64,000 bases of DNA from Termitomyces sp. T153 (GCA_018296165.2 JACKQL020000006.1:806001-870000), one strand, 5' to 3'; shown: positions 11,870 to 24,114, counted from the stretch's first letter. Program-made: numbers and translations. Notes: a model not told the origin generated them from the letters alone.

Positions 11870-14280
11870 CTGGCATCATGTTCAACTGCATGTACTGTAA
11901 CCAGTCCTTTAGGACTACTTGTGCTGCTACAAACCACCAAATTTGATGTACTCAATGAAAGCAAACATTTATCACTGGTCAAGATCAATCAAAGAATCAA
12001 AAACCAAGTGTGAGTGAGTACTATGAGTTGAAGTGACATTGTATTGTTTTTTTATGAATGTTTCTTGATCCTCAGTCTTCCACTCTGACTTACTCATCCC
12101 AAGATCCTCTGCCTGATAACTTGGAACCTATTATGGACTCTCCACCTGCCAGACCTGCTTTACCAGATCCTGATGTTCAGCCTATGCCTGTGTGTGGAGT
12201 ATGCAATTGACAACCCCCAGCTCATCTCATTGATTTTCTACCTTCTGAACCATGTCCTGCATGCCCTCTGTAGCAGCTTTCTGAGCATTATTAGTGTCAG
12301 GCTTAGATCCATGAAGTCTTTGGCTCTTTAGCTTCCCAACTTGATTCAAGATTGCTACAAGGAGCTGTTCAGCACTACTGCACCCAAGCCTATCTTGACA
12401 CACCTCAAAGGAGAGTTGATGCATTCAGCTGGGAAAATTTTCCTCACAGATCAATTTAAACATATCTACAAGCATGATATTGTCTTGATATGTGGTGATG
12501 GTATCTGTTGAAAAATGTATCCTCATTTCTTTTGCTATTCTGCAGATTATCCCGAAAGGTATGTTGTATTAGACTAGTTTCTTCTTTCAGTTTGTAAATC
12601 AATAATTTCAAGAGCACTGCTGGCTGGTATCAAGCAAATGGGGTCTTAATTCTGTGCAATCTGTGCAGTGTGCTAAATTTTACAATTTGAAGTTATGTGT
12701 GTTGGGCACAAAGCTTCATGATATTATTTGGTCATGAAATTGTCAGGCAGATAGTGAGGCACATAAAGGTTGAATTCAGAAAGTAAGAAAATATATCTTT
12801 ACCAGAGAATATGCTATAACAGGGAAAGCAATTGATAACATTCTTGGTGAATCATTCATGCCAATTGAGGTAAGGAATCAACCAAGTCATTCACCAATAA
12901 TACTTACTATATCTGCTCAGCAAGCATTCTCACAGCTGCTTTTGCCAAATCAAGAAAATTACTTTGATCTATTTGTTCCTGATCTCATGCATGAGTTTGA
13001 ACTTGATGTCTGGAAGCAAGTCTTTACACATCTTATTCAGATGTTGCACACATGTAGTTCTAATTCTGTTGCTGAATTGAATTTCCAGTAAGAAGTCTGC
13101 TCATTACAATCTGTTCAATCTTGATTTTATACCAGCTATCATAAAGTAGCACCTTTTGGACAATCAACCATACAAAAGTTTCACAATGATGTTCCTGAAA
13201 TGCATAGCTGTGCCACTCATGATTTTGAAGATTTATTGCAGGTATGTCAAAGGCCAATAGATGTTCTCCAAGAACTGTCTAAGGCTTGTCAAATTAGAAT
13301 GCAGCTCCATGCTTTGAAGGACTTTTCCAACAAACCAGCCACAGCATTGACAAGAAAGTTTAAAATCTATTGTTTGCTATGGGATCTTTGCATGCTTCAG
13401 CTAAAATGTAGCTGCACACAGACTGATCTCTTGGAATATTTCATGGCCAAACATCTGAGATGACTTGACAGCTTACATTCTTGCTAAAGAGTCTGTTCTG
13501 AATTTGAAACACATGAAACACCAAAGGAGGCTACTGCTTGTGAATGTAGAAAAGAAGCTACTAGAAATCAGGCAAAATGAACGCATCCAAGCCTATTGCA
13601 CTATGAAATAAACTGAGATCCTTTACACTTGATACTCCAAAGATTCATTCAATGGTTCATTGCCCTGAAGCAATTCAATGCTTTAGTACAACAAATTCTT
13701 ATTCAACCCAAATTGTGAGTTGACATGATTGTTTTTTGAAATCTGATTTAATAATTTAATAAGGGTGAGATAAAACACAAACAAGTCAAGGCATTTTATG
13801 CATAAACTAATGAAAATCAGTTTGAGAAGCAGATTGCTCTACATGAGTGCCAAAATGCAAGATCTTGTGTTATGAAAGATGTTGTTGAAGAGGGCACTTT
13901 ACCACCAACTGATCCAGAAGAACACCATTACATTTCAAAGACCAGAAAATCATTTATCAATTTTCTACAATGGTTGCACAAGCATGAAAATGATCCTGCT
14001 ATGACAGTATGTCCAGGTTTTACTAGTTTGTAGCTTAAAATACTAAAATTATAAATCAGAACTTCATGCCCAAACTCACTGATCATTTCTTAACACATCT
14101 ACTTCCCCAAGATGTTGAAATTGCAGATGAACATTGTGGAAATCTCATCATTAACAATTCAATCATCTATGAGCACAAAACTTTGCATATCAACTGCACT
14201 ACATATGACAATTAACATGATCAAGACACAATAAATCCACATTGACAGTCTGATGTAATGGTTCTATTGTACTTGAAAAA
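11870..14280 (+). pseudogene. Plavaka-type (CACTA-like) transposase relic
   Basis: Plavaka transposases are cut-and-paste DNA transposases abundant in basidiomycetes. The relic starts with a C2H2 finger (about 11876-11945, CMYC...H pattern) and continues, with stops and frameshifts, through LTDQFKHIYKH (about 12440), YSADYPER (12536-12559), the hallmark FVPDLMHEFEL..W (about 12972-13010), DFEDLLQ (about 13218), STTNSYSTQ (about 13685) and a C-terminal HKTLHINCTTYD block near 14170-14210. The order and spacing match the family. Introns appear retained, and CpG is almost absent. No terminal inverted repeats were identified, so only the coding core is annotated. Confidence 0.8.
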
Positions 14281-14954
14281 GAACAAGTTATTGTTAGTCC
14301 TTCAACTCTCGTTTCACAGATCACCAAATCCCACTCACAACTCATCATGTCCCACTCATGGCTCACCAAATCCATTTGCTGCCCATCACTTATACTTTGT
14401 GATTCTTCATGTCTGCTCTTGACTTGTGATACTTACTCACAGGCACATTTGCAATTGGTTTTTGACTCCCATATTCTATGACTCCTTTGACTACTACAGT
14501 ACTGTCAATTCTATGAATCTTTTTTGGGCCTAATGTTGAGCTGGAAATTTTCATAATTGATATCTGGTTTGTGGGCAAGACAACTCTGCTATATACAATG
14601 ATCTACTGATATGCAGTGTGAGCCAGATTTTATCTACATCAAGTCACCCAACTCCTGTTCCAAACAGGAATCCTCATCCAAAAGCATGCCAGAAGAAGCT
14701 GAAGGAGAAGAAGAGATAATAGCATTACATAGTGGTACCTTGTATTTAGTCTTGTATTTAGCGTTGGCCAGTGGTTGTTCCTGCCATAAAAATGATATCC
14801 TCCTTGAATTTCAGTCCTTAGACATATAAAACAAGTCACAGTTATTCACTGTCTTGTCAGTACTCTGCTACTTACAACTCATACAAACCTCACATCCCAT
14901 CTCATGGCTTCTGTGCAGCCATTCACATATTATCACTACCCATCAAGTCCATGA
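14281..14954. other. Intergenic, no recognised gene
   Basis: The start holds short CACTCA/CCAAATCC-type repeats (about 14310-14390). Short frames on both strands (14390-14578 minus, 14611-14829 plus) have no recognisable family. This is the 3' flank of the terpene synthase. Confidence 0.4.
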
Positions 14955-16063
14955 TCAGAAATCAAGTTCTGAGAGGCGATACCTTGGTACATCAATGTGG
15001 CAGCTTCTGAAGTGAGTTTATCAGACTGAGTTCTAGTTAAGGTAAATGAAACACACATATAACCTGGGCCAAATGTTTTCCACCTGTCATATGAGGCTAG
15101 TGATTGCGATTGGAGGACGTTTGAAACACGTGAATATGCGGCCACTGCATCACGGGAACAATTCTTGAGTGTGTCAGTGATAGATTTCCCGTCAATGTGT
15201 GCCCTGTTGTGGATATAGTTTCCGGTCTCGCCAGCTATCTCCTCTTTATAGAACCTTCATCATTGAGGTAGATGAGAACATTCAAGGATCGCAGGATTCT
15301 ACGTACGATAAAACATCATTTGACAGATTAATGAAGATCATGATGTCCCCAATAGTCTGGATGAAATCTGACACCTTGTACTCAGGGCTATGAGGAAAGA
15401 TCATGAAAGCATACGCCGCTGCAATCCCGGTCTTATTGCGGAGATAATCAGGCCAGGATTGGGCGTTCAACGAAATCTTCATGTTGTGGACAGATTGCAT
15501 GTCCTCCAGAGCACAACCGGTGACGTATTCCATTGCTGAAGAAACAATGGAATTCGCTGAGATGGTATCCCAGTGGAGGTACATATTGCAAAGTTGGTCA
15601 TGAAAGCTGCGCAAAACGATTTGATCCCGATTTCCTGTGAGTACAGAGTGTTGAAAATTTTCCATCGACAATGGAAACTCATGACAGAAGTCATCTAAGT
15701 ATAGAATGAACCTATAGAATGGGTTTTCAATGTATGAGAAACCCGGTCAGGGATAACTGTACCACGTAAATCGAGCCGTTTGGACTTGAGCGCCATGCGA
15801 ATGGTGCTGATAACAAGTCTGACACTCGAGTCATGGTATTGCATTCAGAAAGACGCTGCACAACGCACCTCTGCCATCTTGGCGGCATGACAACAAGCTG
15901 TCTCAAACCACACAGGGTCGTGTCGATACGCCGAAAACTCTGAACGAAGGATTTCAGCCAAAGATGTCTTGCACTGCTCATCGGATGTGGGAGGATGGTA
16001 GTCAACACCATCCAGGAGCAATTCCACGGCTTCCTTGATAGCGACTTTTCTAGCAGGTTGCAT
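14955..16063 (-). CDS. Tri5-like (trichodiene-synthase family) sesquiterpene synthase
   Basis: Predicted class I terpenoid cyclase, which ionises farnesyl diphosphate with Mg2+ to make a sesquiterpene. Exons were read by eye. The N-terminal part has KEAVELLLDGVDYHPP. The Asp-rich motif is LYLDDFCHE (about 15678-15710) after an intron. A long exon (15282-15671) ends in NDVLS, and an intron of about 50 bp (near 15256-15306) joins it to FYKEE, giving a complete NDxxSxxxE metal-binding triad. The RAHIDG region and a C-terminal WKTFGPGYM follow, and a last intron leads to YRLSELDF and stop TGA at 14955-14957. The length is about 300-350 residues, normal for the family. The ATG at 16063 is the first in frame; the open frame extends to 16210 with a hydrophobic stretch but no ATG, so an upstream exon is possible. 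The exon between MAE and the Asp motif is the least certain. No inactivating change was seen. Product identity cannot be predicted. Confidence 0.82.
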
Positions 16064-17719
16064 CAAAATCCGATCTGTGGCGGTTCTAGTTAATGTTGAC
16101 AGAGTTCGGTAGAGCTTTCTGAAGTAGTAACCCGGCAGAAGAAATACGAGAAGGATATGAAAAAAGAATTCGGTAACAAGGGATATTGCTTGCAATACGG
16201 GAGAACACAAGGGTAGGAATAGTCAGCACGATTTGCAGATGATTGATGAGCCCTTATTCATACACGAAGCTTGTTGGACAGTGGGTAATCAGGTGTGCTC
16301 AATTCTTCGTTCTGTTTGTTCCGTTCACATTTCTTAATACTCCAGACAATCGGAAATTTCCGAGAACTGCGAACGGAGTTGAGGGTACCTATCTAATCTC
16401 ATAAGCTTGTTATCTCTTTGGAATCAGATGGAAATTGAAAATTTACAGTAATGAAAGGAGGTCTCAAACGAGCGGACTTTGGCAGCTCGGAGGTAGTCCT
16501 CACTTGGAGTTTGTCCTGCAGAAATAGGGACCGGAGAGGGAGATGATGTCCTCTGTAACAGTGGAGAGGATGTCTAGAATGTAGTATCAATCTTCACGGG
16601 ACCCATGAATCAGGCCGAAAGAATTTGGGCGCCTTCAAAACTCGCGCCTCTGTTTTTGTGTTTGCGCAAATCAGCATTAACAATTCATTCATAAGACTCA
16701 GCAGAGGGTATTTTCCTCGGACATCAAAGGAGATCAATTCGTTGAATCAGAGGAGTGGTGATAGCATTGTGGGGATGAAAGTGGCAAAATCACGAAATGT
16801 TTGTGATTACTGATGGACGCTGTCCACAACGATGACACATGCATAATCCAAGAGTCAAAATGTGGCTAAAGCATTGGAAGATGGACTAGATTGGAGGTTT
16901 TGATACTAACTCGAAGCCTTCTCGAAGATCGACTGAGATGTTTGAGATCTTTCCACTATAGAACTGTGAATATCAATGAAAAAAGGGTTTTAACGAGGGA
17001 ACTCTGCATGCTAAGGGGACAAACAGCATTCTTTGTCAGTCAATGGTGCACACTCGCGACGTCGAGTACCTTCCCATCATCTTAGATCAGAAATTCAAGA
17101 TGGAACAAATGATCGTTGATGTCCATTGCTGCCGAGGAGACAATGGAAACCATCAAGATATGAAATCAAAGGCTGTTTATGAGGCATTGTAGCATTTCGC
17201 TGGGCAAAAGAACAAAGCCGTCAGGGAGCCGTGAAGCCGTGAAGAGACGTGATTTGATTGTTTGTGTACACGGCTCCAAAGCAGGCATGTGTACAATCAA
17301 GATATGGGACCCCTTCAAGACATGTGCCCCGCGGCGTTGAAAATGGTCACAGGAGATGGATCTTTTCAAAATAGGCAGTCATGGAGGACAGTGGATCGCG
17401 GTCAGCCATGAATCACGGCAGCCTCAGAGTATATACAAGCCATGACAAGGGTGTGAATGAGGAGATCGGCATGAGATAAACAGCCATACTTGTCAGCCAA
17501 TGGTTTACCCGTGACATTCACACCATCTTAAATCAGAAATCGAAGGAATGTGGTATTCCCATGGATGCCTAGAACAACTGGAGCAACCTTCACATGATAC
17601 TAGATCAGAAACAGATGGTTTGATGGCTCACAGGACTTTATTAGGCACGAGAACACCATGAAGTCAAGCCATGGGAGTTATGTGGTGGTAAATTTTGCTC
17701 GGCAAATGCTACTGATGCG
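16064..17719. other. CpG-containing intergenic region with weak degenerate repeats
   Basis: This region holds the 5' flank of the terpene synthase and about 1.5 kb without a recognised gene. A degenerate repeat, CAATGGT...CATCTTA.ATCAGAAAT, occurs at 17031-17103 and 17489-17550, with a weaker third trace near 17590-17620. CpG frequency is normal here, unlike the flanking repeats, so this part escaped the methylation-type decay. Confidence 0.4.
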
Positions 17720-19742
17720 GCACAGGTTGTGGACCTGGTGAAGCGATATTCATATCTCCCTTGGTCAGATGGAGCTCTTCAAGTGTTTTGTGGACATCAA
17801 GGTGCACTGCTCACTAAAATCACTCAAATGCTGTTTCATGCGGAATTAGTGCGCTCAGGATCCAGAGCATACTGCTATAATGGATGCTCGACCCAAGCCC
17901 AAGGGACATGGATGTAAAAAGGCAGTGTATGCTGCTGTTCTGTGTCTATTAGGAATACTCATTAGGCAGATGCAGTGAACACAGCTCACATCGGTAATCA
18001 GAAAAGGAGGAAGATGAAGAGTTTCTGAAGAGTGGCGAGATTGCAGCTGATGGGAATGATCAGCCGTATGTCTTTGAAGAGTCTCCCAGCTGTGCGTTCA
18101 TGACTTTTGTGTCATTGAAATCACTGACTCTGTCACAGTCATCAATGGCAAGATGCATGCATACGAGCTGTAGGGCCTTAACTGGATGGTGTTACTGCAC
18201 CACAACAGTTTGAACAGTATACTTGTTGATGAAATGGTGCACTCTCTTCCTGCTTCCCTTTCCTTCTACTCATTGTCCTCTTCTTCCTAGGGCCTTGGCA
18301 AAACTCTTCAAACAATCTCCTTCCTTGCTTAACTCAAACATTACCATGACATCTCTGGTCCACACCTTGTTGTTGTCCCAAAATCCACCCTGCAAAACTG
18401 GCAATGCAAATTTGAGAAAGGACCCCCACCCCATTTCAATCTTGACTCTATCCTATCTCAATTGTGCACAAATTCATGTTAAGAGGGTGCATGCTTATTA
18501 TGAGGACACTGTTACAGAATAACTGGAATGAGTTGTCTGTGCTGTTGAACTTCATTTGTCCAGAGATCTTTGTAGATGTCGACCATTCCTTCTTTGACAT
18601 GTTAAGTCAGATGTTGAGAAGAATCTTCTTCCTAGTATGTCTTTCTGCCATCTTTGCTATGTCTTTCCAGGGCATTGATGAGCAGTGTCTTGTAGAGAGG
18701 GAAATCAACATCTATGTGGGTCTTACAGAGATGCAGCAGAATTAGTATTGGTCTGTGTTCTTTTTTCCTATGTTGACACCAATCTAGGTCTTACTGGCAA
18801 AAAGGAAGGCAAAACTCAACTTATGGATATGGTTATGCAAGTTTGTCTTGCTCCTTCCCTCTCCCCTCTTTCTTGATTACCCTCCCTTCTCCCTCTCACA
18901 GCTTTGCAAAGTAATATACCACCCTTACCTCTTTGACAGTGCTGAGCTGGGCCCACCTTACACAACAGACAAGCACCTAATCCAGAACTCAGGCAAGATG
19001 ATTACTCTCAACAAGCTCCTAAAAGCAATGAAGGGGAAGGAGAGTCAGGTGTTGATTTTCAGTCAGTATTTTGGAAGATTTTCATTTGCTCAGGGGGTAT
19101 AGTGCATTCTTTCCTTCCTTGTCTTGTTGTTCAAAGGAACTGAGATCTGACAATGTTCATTCACAATTCACACAGTATTGTCATATCAATGGGAGAACAG
19201 TGCATGATAATCTTATCTTTGCCATTGACAAATACAATAAGCCTGAAGTGAGAAGTTTATATTCCGAATTACCACACAAGCTGAAGGGTTGTGGATTAAG
19301 CTTATACTGCTGATATTGTTGTGCTGTACAATAGCAATTGGTGCATTTCTCACTCCCAATTCTGATCTCTCCCCCTCTCTCTACTTTCCCCTTTTCTTTG
19401 TATCCCTTACCTTCTTCCCACACAAATACTAATGCACACTTGACTTCACAGGAACCCTTAAGCAGATTTGCAAGCCATGGATCATGCACACTGCATCAGG
19501 CAAACAGAGCAAGTGTATGCTTTCTGGTTTATTACAGAGGGGAGCATGGAGGAGCAGATGTTGAGAGAGCAGCACAGAAATTGAGGCTGGATCAGTTGGT
19601 TATTCAGCAGTGGAGGATGCAGCAGGCTCAAGGTGTGTTTCTTCCTTGGTTTGCATAGAAGGAAAAGACTGAGGCAAGGGTGGTAGCAGCAGCAAATAAG
19701 GAAGAGTTGTTGGAGATGGTTATGCATGGCATGGATAAGATT
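17720..19742 (+). pseudogene. ISWI-type SNF2 chromatin remodeller pseudogene
   Basis: Intact ISWI ATPases slide nucleosomes in the nucleus. Visible in order: a KRYSYL/GQMELF segment (about 17740-17790, split by a frameshift), [33 protein letters not shown] (18005-18100), [17 protein letters not shown] (about 18150-18190), Walker A GLGKT (18291-18305), HLVVVPKSTLQNW (about 18360), EINIYVGLTEMQ (about 18701), [15 protein letters not shown] (about 18920-18970), VLIFSQ, DKYNKPE, FWFITEGSMEE and ERAAQKLRLDQLVIQQ (about 19566-19613), ending AANKEELLEMV near 19730. GT-AG introns are retained between DEM and GLGKT and elsewhere, so it is a duplicated gene fragment, not a retrocopy. In-frame stops and missing segments (much of the second helicase half, HAND/SANT/SLIDE) make it dead. 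The parent gene must lie elsewhere. Confidence 0.88.
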
Positions 19743-20159
19743 CTTTTGTCTTTTGTGTTTGTTGCTGTCTGTCATGACCCACTCCCAGACCCCTAACCCT
19801 CTTCCCCAAGCCACCCACTTCCCCAGGGTTCTCCCCAGACTCACCCCAACCATTGTTCATCCATGGTGCTGATATGATGCTGTCACACCATTAGGAACAT
19901 AATAAACACCAGAAGTCAAAACAAACATTTATTAAGGCTGAAAACTGTAAGCCTCCTGGTAAAACAAGTCCCAGCAACATTATCCCTTTAAATACACCAG
20001 AAGAAATACAGAACAGGATAGGACAAGGACTATACTAGACTATACACTCAATAATAGTCCAATCACTGTAATGGGAGGGGAAGCATGGGACTGGCAAAAG
20101 CACCTGAGTGGCATCAATTCTGGCAAGATCTAGATCTGATCTAAGAATAACCAGATTGG
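19743..20159. other. Spacer sequence, no recognised gene
   Basis: A C-rich stretch (about 19790-19850) is followed by an AT-rich segment with no open frame of note. The ISWI homology stops near 19742. Confidence 0.4.
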
Positions 20160-20440
20160 AATGTTGACTGAAAGGAGGGAAAGGGGGAATGAATGAGAAA
20201 GAATGGAATGAAGGGAAGGGAAAGGAAGATGAATGGAAGAATATGAAATGAATGGAATGAAGGGAAGGGAAAGGAAGATGAATGGAAGAACCTGAATGGG
20301 AAAGAACCTGAATGGGGAAGAATATGAAATAAATAAAGGAAGAAGAAGGGAAGAAACTGAATGGAGAAGAATATAAATGGAAGAAATACAAAGGAGGGAG
20401 AGATAAATGGGGCAAATGGAAGGCTAAGAATGCAAAGGAG
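20160..20440. repeat. Purine-rich microsatellite-like tract (GGAA/GAATG)
   Basis: The plus strand is almost purely A and G apart from scattered T and C, built from imperfect GAATGGAA, GGGAAAGGAAG and GAAGAA units, including a repeated segment of about 55 bp (20203-20290). It accounts for the spurious pyrimidine-rich frame on the minus strand at 20035-20622. Bases 20441-20831 hold nothing I recognise. Confidence 0.75.
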
Positions 20441-21036
20441 GAATGATGGAACCAGGAACTGGCCTGTGGCACTGAAACAGGCATGTCAAAAGGGGAAATT
20501 AGAATGACAGTTATGAATAAGAGGCTGGAAAGTATGGAACCAAAAGTCACATGTAGGGGGTGGTCTGTGCACTGTAGAAAGAGGTATAGATAGCCCAAGT
20601 AGAGTAGCAAATAGACAGGCAATTAATAGGCAAAGGCTTGGTGGTTCCCAGGGAGTGAATCACTTAGGCTGGAGTTTGTTGAGACCCCTCTGCATTCAGA
20701 ATAGAAATATTTTGGAAGTAAACCCCTTCAACCTCAAGCATTTATCAAGACATCAGTGTGGAATTGGAGTAGACTGCCTAAGTCTTCAAGAAAGCCCCAG
20801 AAATATCAGTATTACTCTAACCCAGTACTACAACATAGATTGGCATGAGACAAAATAAGATAAGATTTTCAACATAAGTTAGTATATCATGTCTTCCATC
20901 CTTAATGAACCTATGTTTTCTTGTTAAAAGGAACTTTATTCATGGAATGATTGACAGATTCACCTGGAATGTGGCAAGTGCAAATATTACAAGGCCCAGA
21001 TATACATGAAAGTAATTTTGTGGAGGCACATAACTA

Positions 21037-23081
21037 ATGCATCACAAATCACAATTTCAAGTCACAATTTCATGCCACTCAGGCTGTGACTCAACATATC
21101 CTTCTCCATCAACTACAACAATGCCTTTTGAATGCTCCCCAGCCAAGAGCCAATTACAGTGCACTAAAGCTCAACAAAAGAACTCAGAGTGGGACAAGTT
21201 TGAAGCTGCTCTGAAGATTGGTATAATCCTCAGGCTCAACAAGAGAAAGAACTGTAAGTGGATTCAGAGTGTCCTCTACTGTGTAGTTCCACTCACTATA
21301 TGAATAGAAAGGGCCCCCTGGCTCCATTCTATGGTGCTGGGAAGATTATTCCATGCATGGACAATCCTTTTGTTGAGTTAAACACTGTTTTTGTTGAGGG
21401 CCTAGTAGAGGCAGGCATTCTTACCATATCCAAGACAGATGAACACAAATGTGATGTTGAGAACTGTGACTTGGAGAATGACATGTGTGGAGAAGACAAA
21501 ATAGATGATGAGACAGATGACCAAACAAAAAAGTGAGTTTCATCTTAAAATATGCTTCCAACAAACTTAATTTGTATCTAGACAATGGAAAGAAAGAGTA
21601 CATCTCAAAGCATTCGACACCATTATGACAATCAGCCTGCTGATTTTCCAGTACCTCAAGAAAGTGTGTTGTAACATTGGGAGACTACCACAAAAGAAAA
21701 TTGAGAAATTTTGTGATTTTGGTGCACATACATTATATTACTATCTCAATTTAAACTAATGTAACTCAGTTTGTAAGAGGAACTTCAAGTGCTTGCATTG
21801 CTGACACACATAAAGTCAAGGGTTTGATTGTGATGGTCATCCAGAACATCTCTCTCCAATTCCTACATCTCTCTCAAATTCCTACACCTCTCTCAGATTC
21901 CTGATTCCAAGTATGAAGATGCTCCTGCCTCATGAAAAATCAGCCCAAAGGTTGAATAAGCTCAACACAGGCTTTCTCCTTTGTCCTGCCAAGCTCACAT
22001 ATAAATACAATGACTCATAAGTTTGTGCTTTCTGACAATTGCTTACTGATGATTTCTTTGGCAGGTTCCATCTACTCTTACATGATGACAAGGTCAAAGT
22101 AATGGCACACCATTTCCCACTGTTCCTCTACAACAAATCACAATGCTTCAATCTGAATTCCACTGGATTTCTGCACTCAACTGAAGAAGATACTGAAGAG
22201 GAGTTGGATAGGGATGAGTACAATGAGATCACCAAGGGCCATGTTGGGGCCCCCTTCTAATCAGTGTATGTGTCTTCCTGTATTGTGATATCCACACTGA
22301 TTGATCATTTGTCAGGTATGCCAGCATATGCTCTATGGTAGCAGAATCAACTGAGCAGAGACTCAGGCCACCAAACACCCAATTGCAGACAAATTTGGCA
22401 TTGCAAGAATTTTGCCCAAAATCATAGTGCTATATTCAGCAATTCAGGTACATATAATTTACTCAAATTTTCTCCTTTTGTTGTTAATTCTTGATACAAA
22501 GCATTGGTTTGCATTGAGCTCAATTTCTCAATGGAACATGGATGGTCAATTTTTGTATCATGATTTTTAGTATAACATTCTGACATTATTTGATGACCAT
22601 GATTGGGCACAGGAATCATTAAATTTCTGGAATCAGTAAGTGCTGATTGACTGAATGGACAAATCTAATTTGTATGTCACTAGAATCTTCTACAGTAATG
22701 GTGGCACTATGTTCCAATTGCAAAGTGCTCACCCCTCTTCTCCCCAAAAGCAACATCTCCCATCTCAAGAAGGCTTGTCAGCAGTGACTTCATAAGCAGC
22801 AAGAGCAACTGCATGGTGAGCACCAAAACAGCCAAGACAGTCAAGACCACCAAGAGTCCCAGGAGCATGAGGAACAGGAGGAAGTTGACTGCACTAAATG
22901 CAAGAAGAAGATGGTTGATGTGCAACCAGTGAAGTATTAACACATGGGATCAGAGAATATCAAGTACAGTGATGGTGAAGGTGAGGATGACATAGATGAG
23001 GACTCTGAGAGGACATTGGCAGTTGTGCCTGATCTTCCAAGTTCATTCAGTCAGCAAGGGTACAGCAATATTGTGACTTAG
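21037..23081 (+). pseudogene. DUF6698-like decayed multi-exon gene (right arm)
   Basis: Starts at an ATG with WDKFEAALKIG (21037-21303) and continues through an acidic exon (21258-21536), LPQKKIEKF (about 21690) and a TGFLLCPAKL segment (about 21970). A long exon follows (22039-22260) with FPLFLY, an STGFL pattern and an acidic EEDTEEELD run. The tail is a Gln/Glu-rich segment (about 22780-22890) with CTKCKKK, then an acidic C-terminus ending TAG at 23079-23081. The LLCPA...FLY...GFL order fits what I recall of DUF6698. Several stops interrupt it and CpG is nearly absent, so it is probably a pseudogene or repeat-borne gene. I have no function to offer. Confidence 0.4.
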
Positions 23082-24049
23082 ATGAGGAAGTGTAGGTGCA
23101 ATGATTGATGTGCTTGGACTGACTTCATCATGGACTTGTACTTGAGGAACTTTATGTATGGACTCAAACTGACTGCTTTGTTTTGGCCTTCCCTTCTGAT
23201 GCCAGTGCTTTGACTTGGACTTGCTTGTGACTGGGTCCTGGATGTTGTTTCATTGTTTTTTCATTGCATATATGTTTTCATGGACTTTGTATTGTTGATT
23301 TGTGTGTCTTTTCCATGGCATGTATGATTTGCTTGTACCCCGCGACATTTACAATATGATGCATATGATTACTACCATGATAGAAGATCTAAATGTAAGA
23401 AATGAAAATCATTCAAACATTGTTGTAATGTCCTTGCAGAATATGTGCTTTGGGAAATGGTAATCTTATCCTGGGACTAGAATCCCAGATTACACTCATA
23501 ATGTCACAAGAATATCATCTGAGTTCATGCTGCACATTTTTTGTATCACTCAAAACCCATCATGAGTATTGCTTATTTTTAATTATTTCAATTACTCCAG
23601 AATGATGTAAAAATAAGCGTAAACCCAGCTTTCATACTATGGCTAACCCACCCAGCTAATATATTACACAGATGGGATTGCATTAGTGCTTTTACATGCC
23701 CATATTTTCTGTCTGATTTTTTGCTGATGGGCATGGAGTACTTTCGTGATCGACGTGCATAAATCATTCCATTCCTACATCGTCGCGATGTTTGACCCCG
23801 GGATCCTGCGATTTTTTTTCTAAATTAACGTAAGTTGCTGCAATACTTTATTACACGCATCACTCACGTAATTCTATATTCGGACACCATTTCATATCTC
23901 CTGTGAAACCGTTTGGACACGATCTCTGAAGGATACCCACGCCCATTTCTGAGCACAGATTCGACGAGACATGTGTGAAGGGTGATGGCTGAGATGCCAC
24001 CACTAAGATTTCCTAAAAAAAGAAAATATCTCACAATCATGGGTATTAT
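23082..24049. other. P450 upstream region, right arm
   Basis: CpG-free until about 23340, then CpG-bearing. It contains the 5' flank of the P450, including an AT-rich stretch (about 23560-23600). No gene was recognised. Confidence 0.35.
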
Positions 24050-24079
24050 GCATGTCAATCGAATGCATGCCAATCGAAT
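24050..24079 (+). promoter_or_regulatory. Tandem 15-mer with CCAAT upstream of P450
   Basis: GCATGTCAATCGAAT is followed directly by GCATGCCAATCGAAT, 36-65 bp before the P450 ATG. One base differs between the copies. No protein is known to me for it; a promoter role is inference from position. Confidence 0.4.
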
Positions 24080-24114
24080 ATATGTTTAATGTTTGACTTA
24101 CATACGCTGCCTCA

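Larger units (their letters stand above)
11595..20831. other. Single-copy spacer between inverted repeat arms
   Basis: This 9237-bp stretch is not mirrored. It holds, in order, a Plavaka relic, the terpenoid cyclase, a CpG-containing stretch with weak internal repeats, an ISWI pseudogene and a purine-rich tract. Bases 11595-11869 show no gene. Confidence 0.9.

Noticed and set aside
16064..16210. Start of the terpene synthase at 16210
   Set aside because: The open frame reaches 16210, but its first codon is TTG, not ATG. The first in-frame ATG is at 16063; an upstream exon is possible but not readable.
17270..17330. WD40 blade (TIKIWDP segment)
   Set aside because: A single short WD-like match with stops around it and no neighbouring blades; could be chance.
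20035..20622. 195-residue Ser/Phe-rich minus-strand protein
   Set aside because: It is the translation of the pyrimidine strand of the GGAA/GAATG repeat tract.
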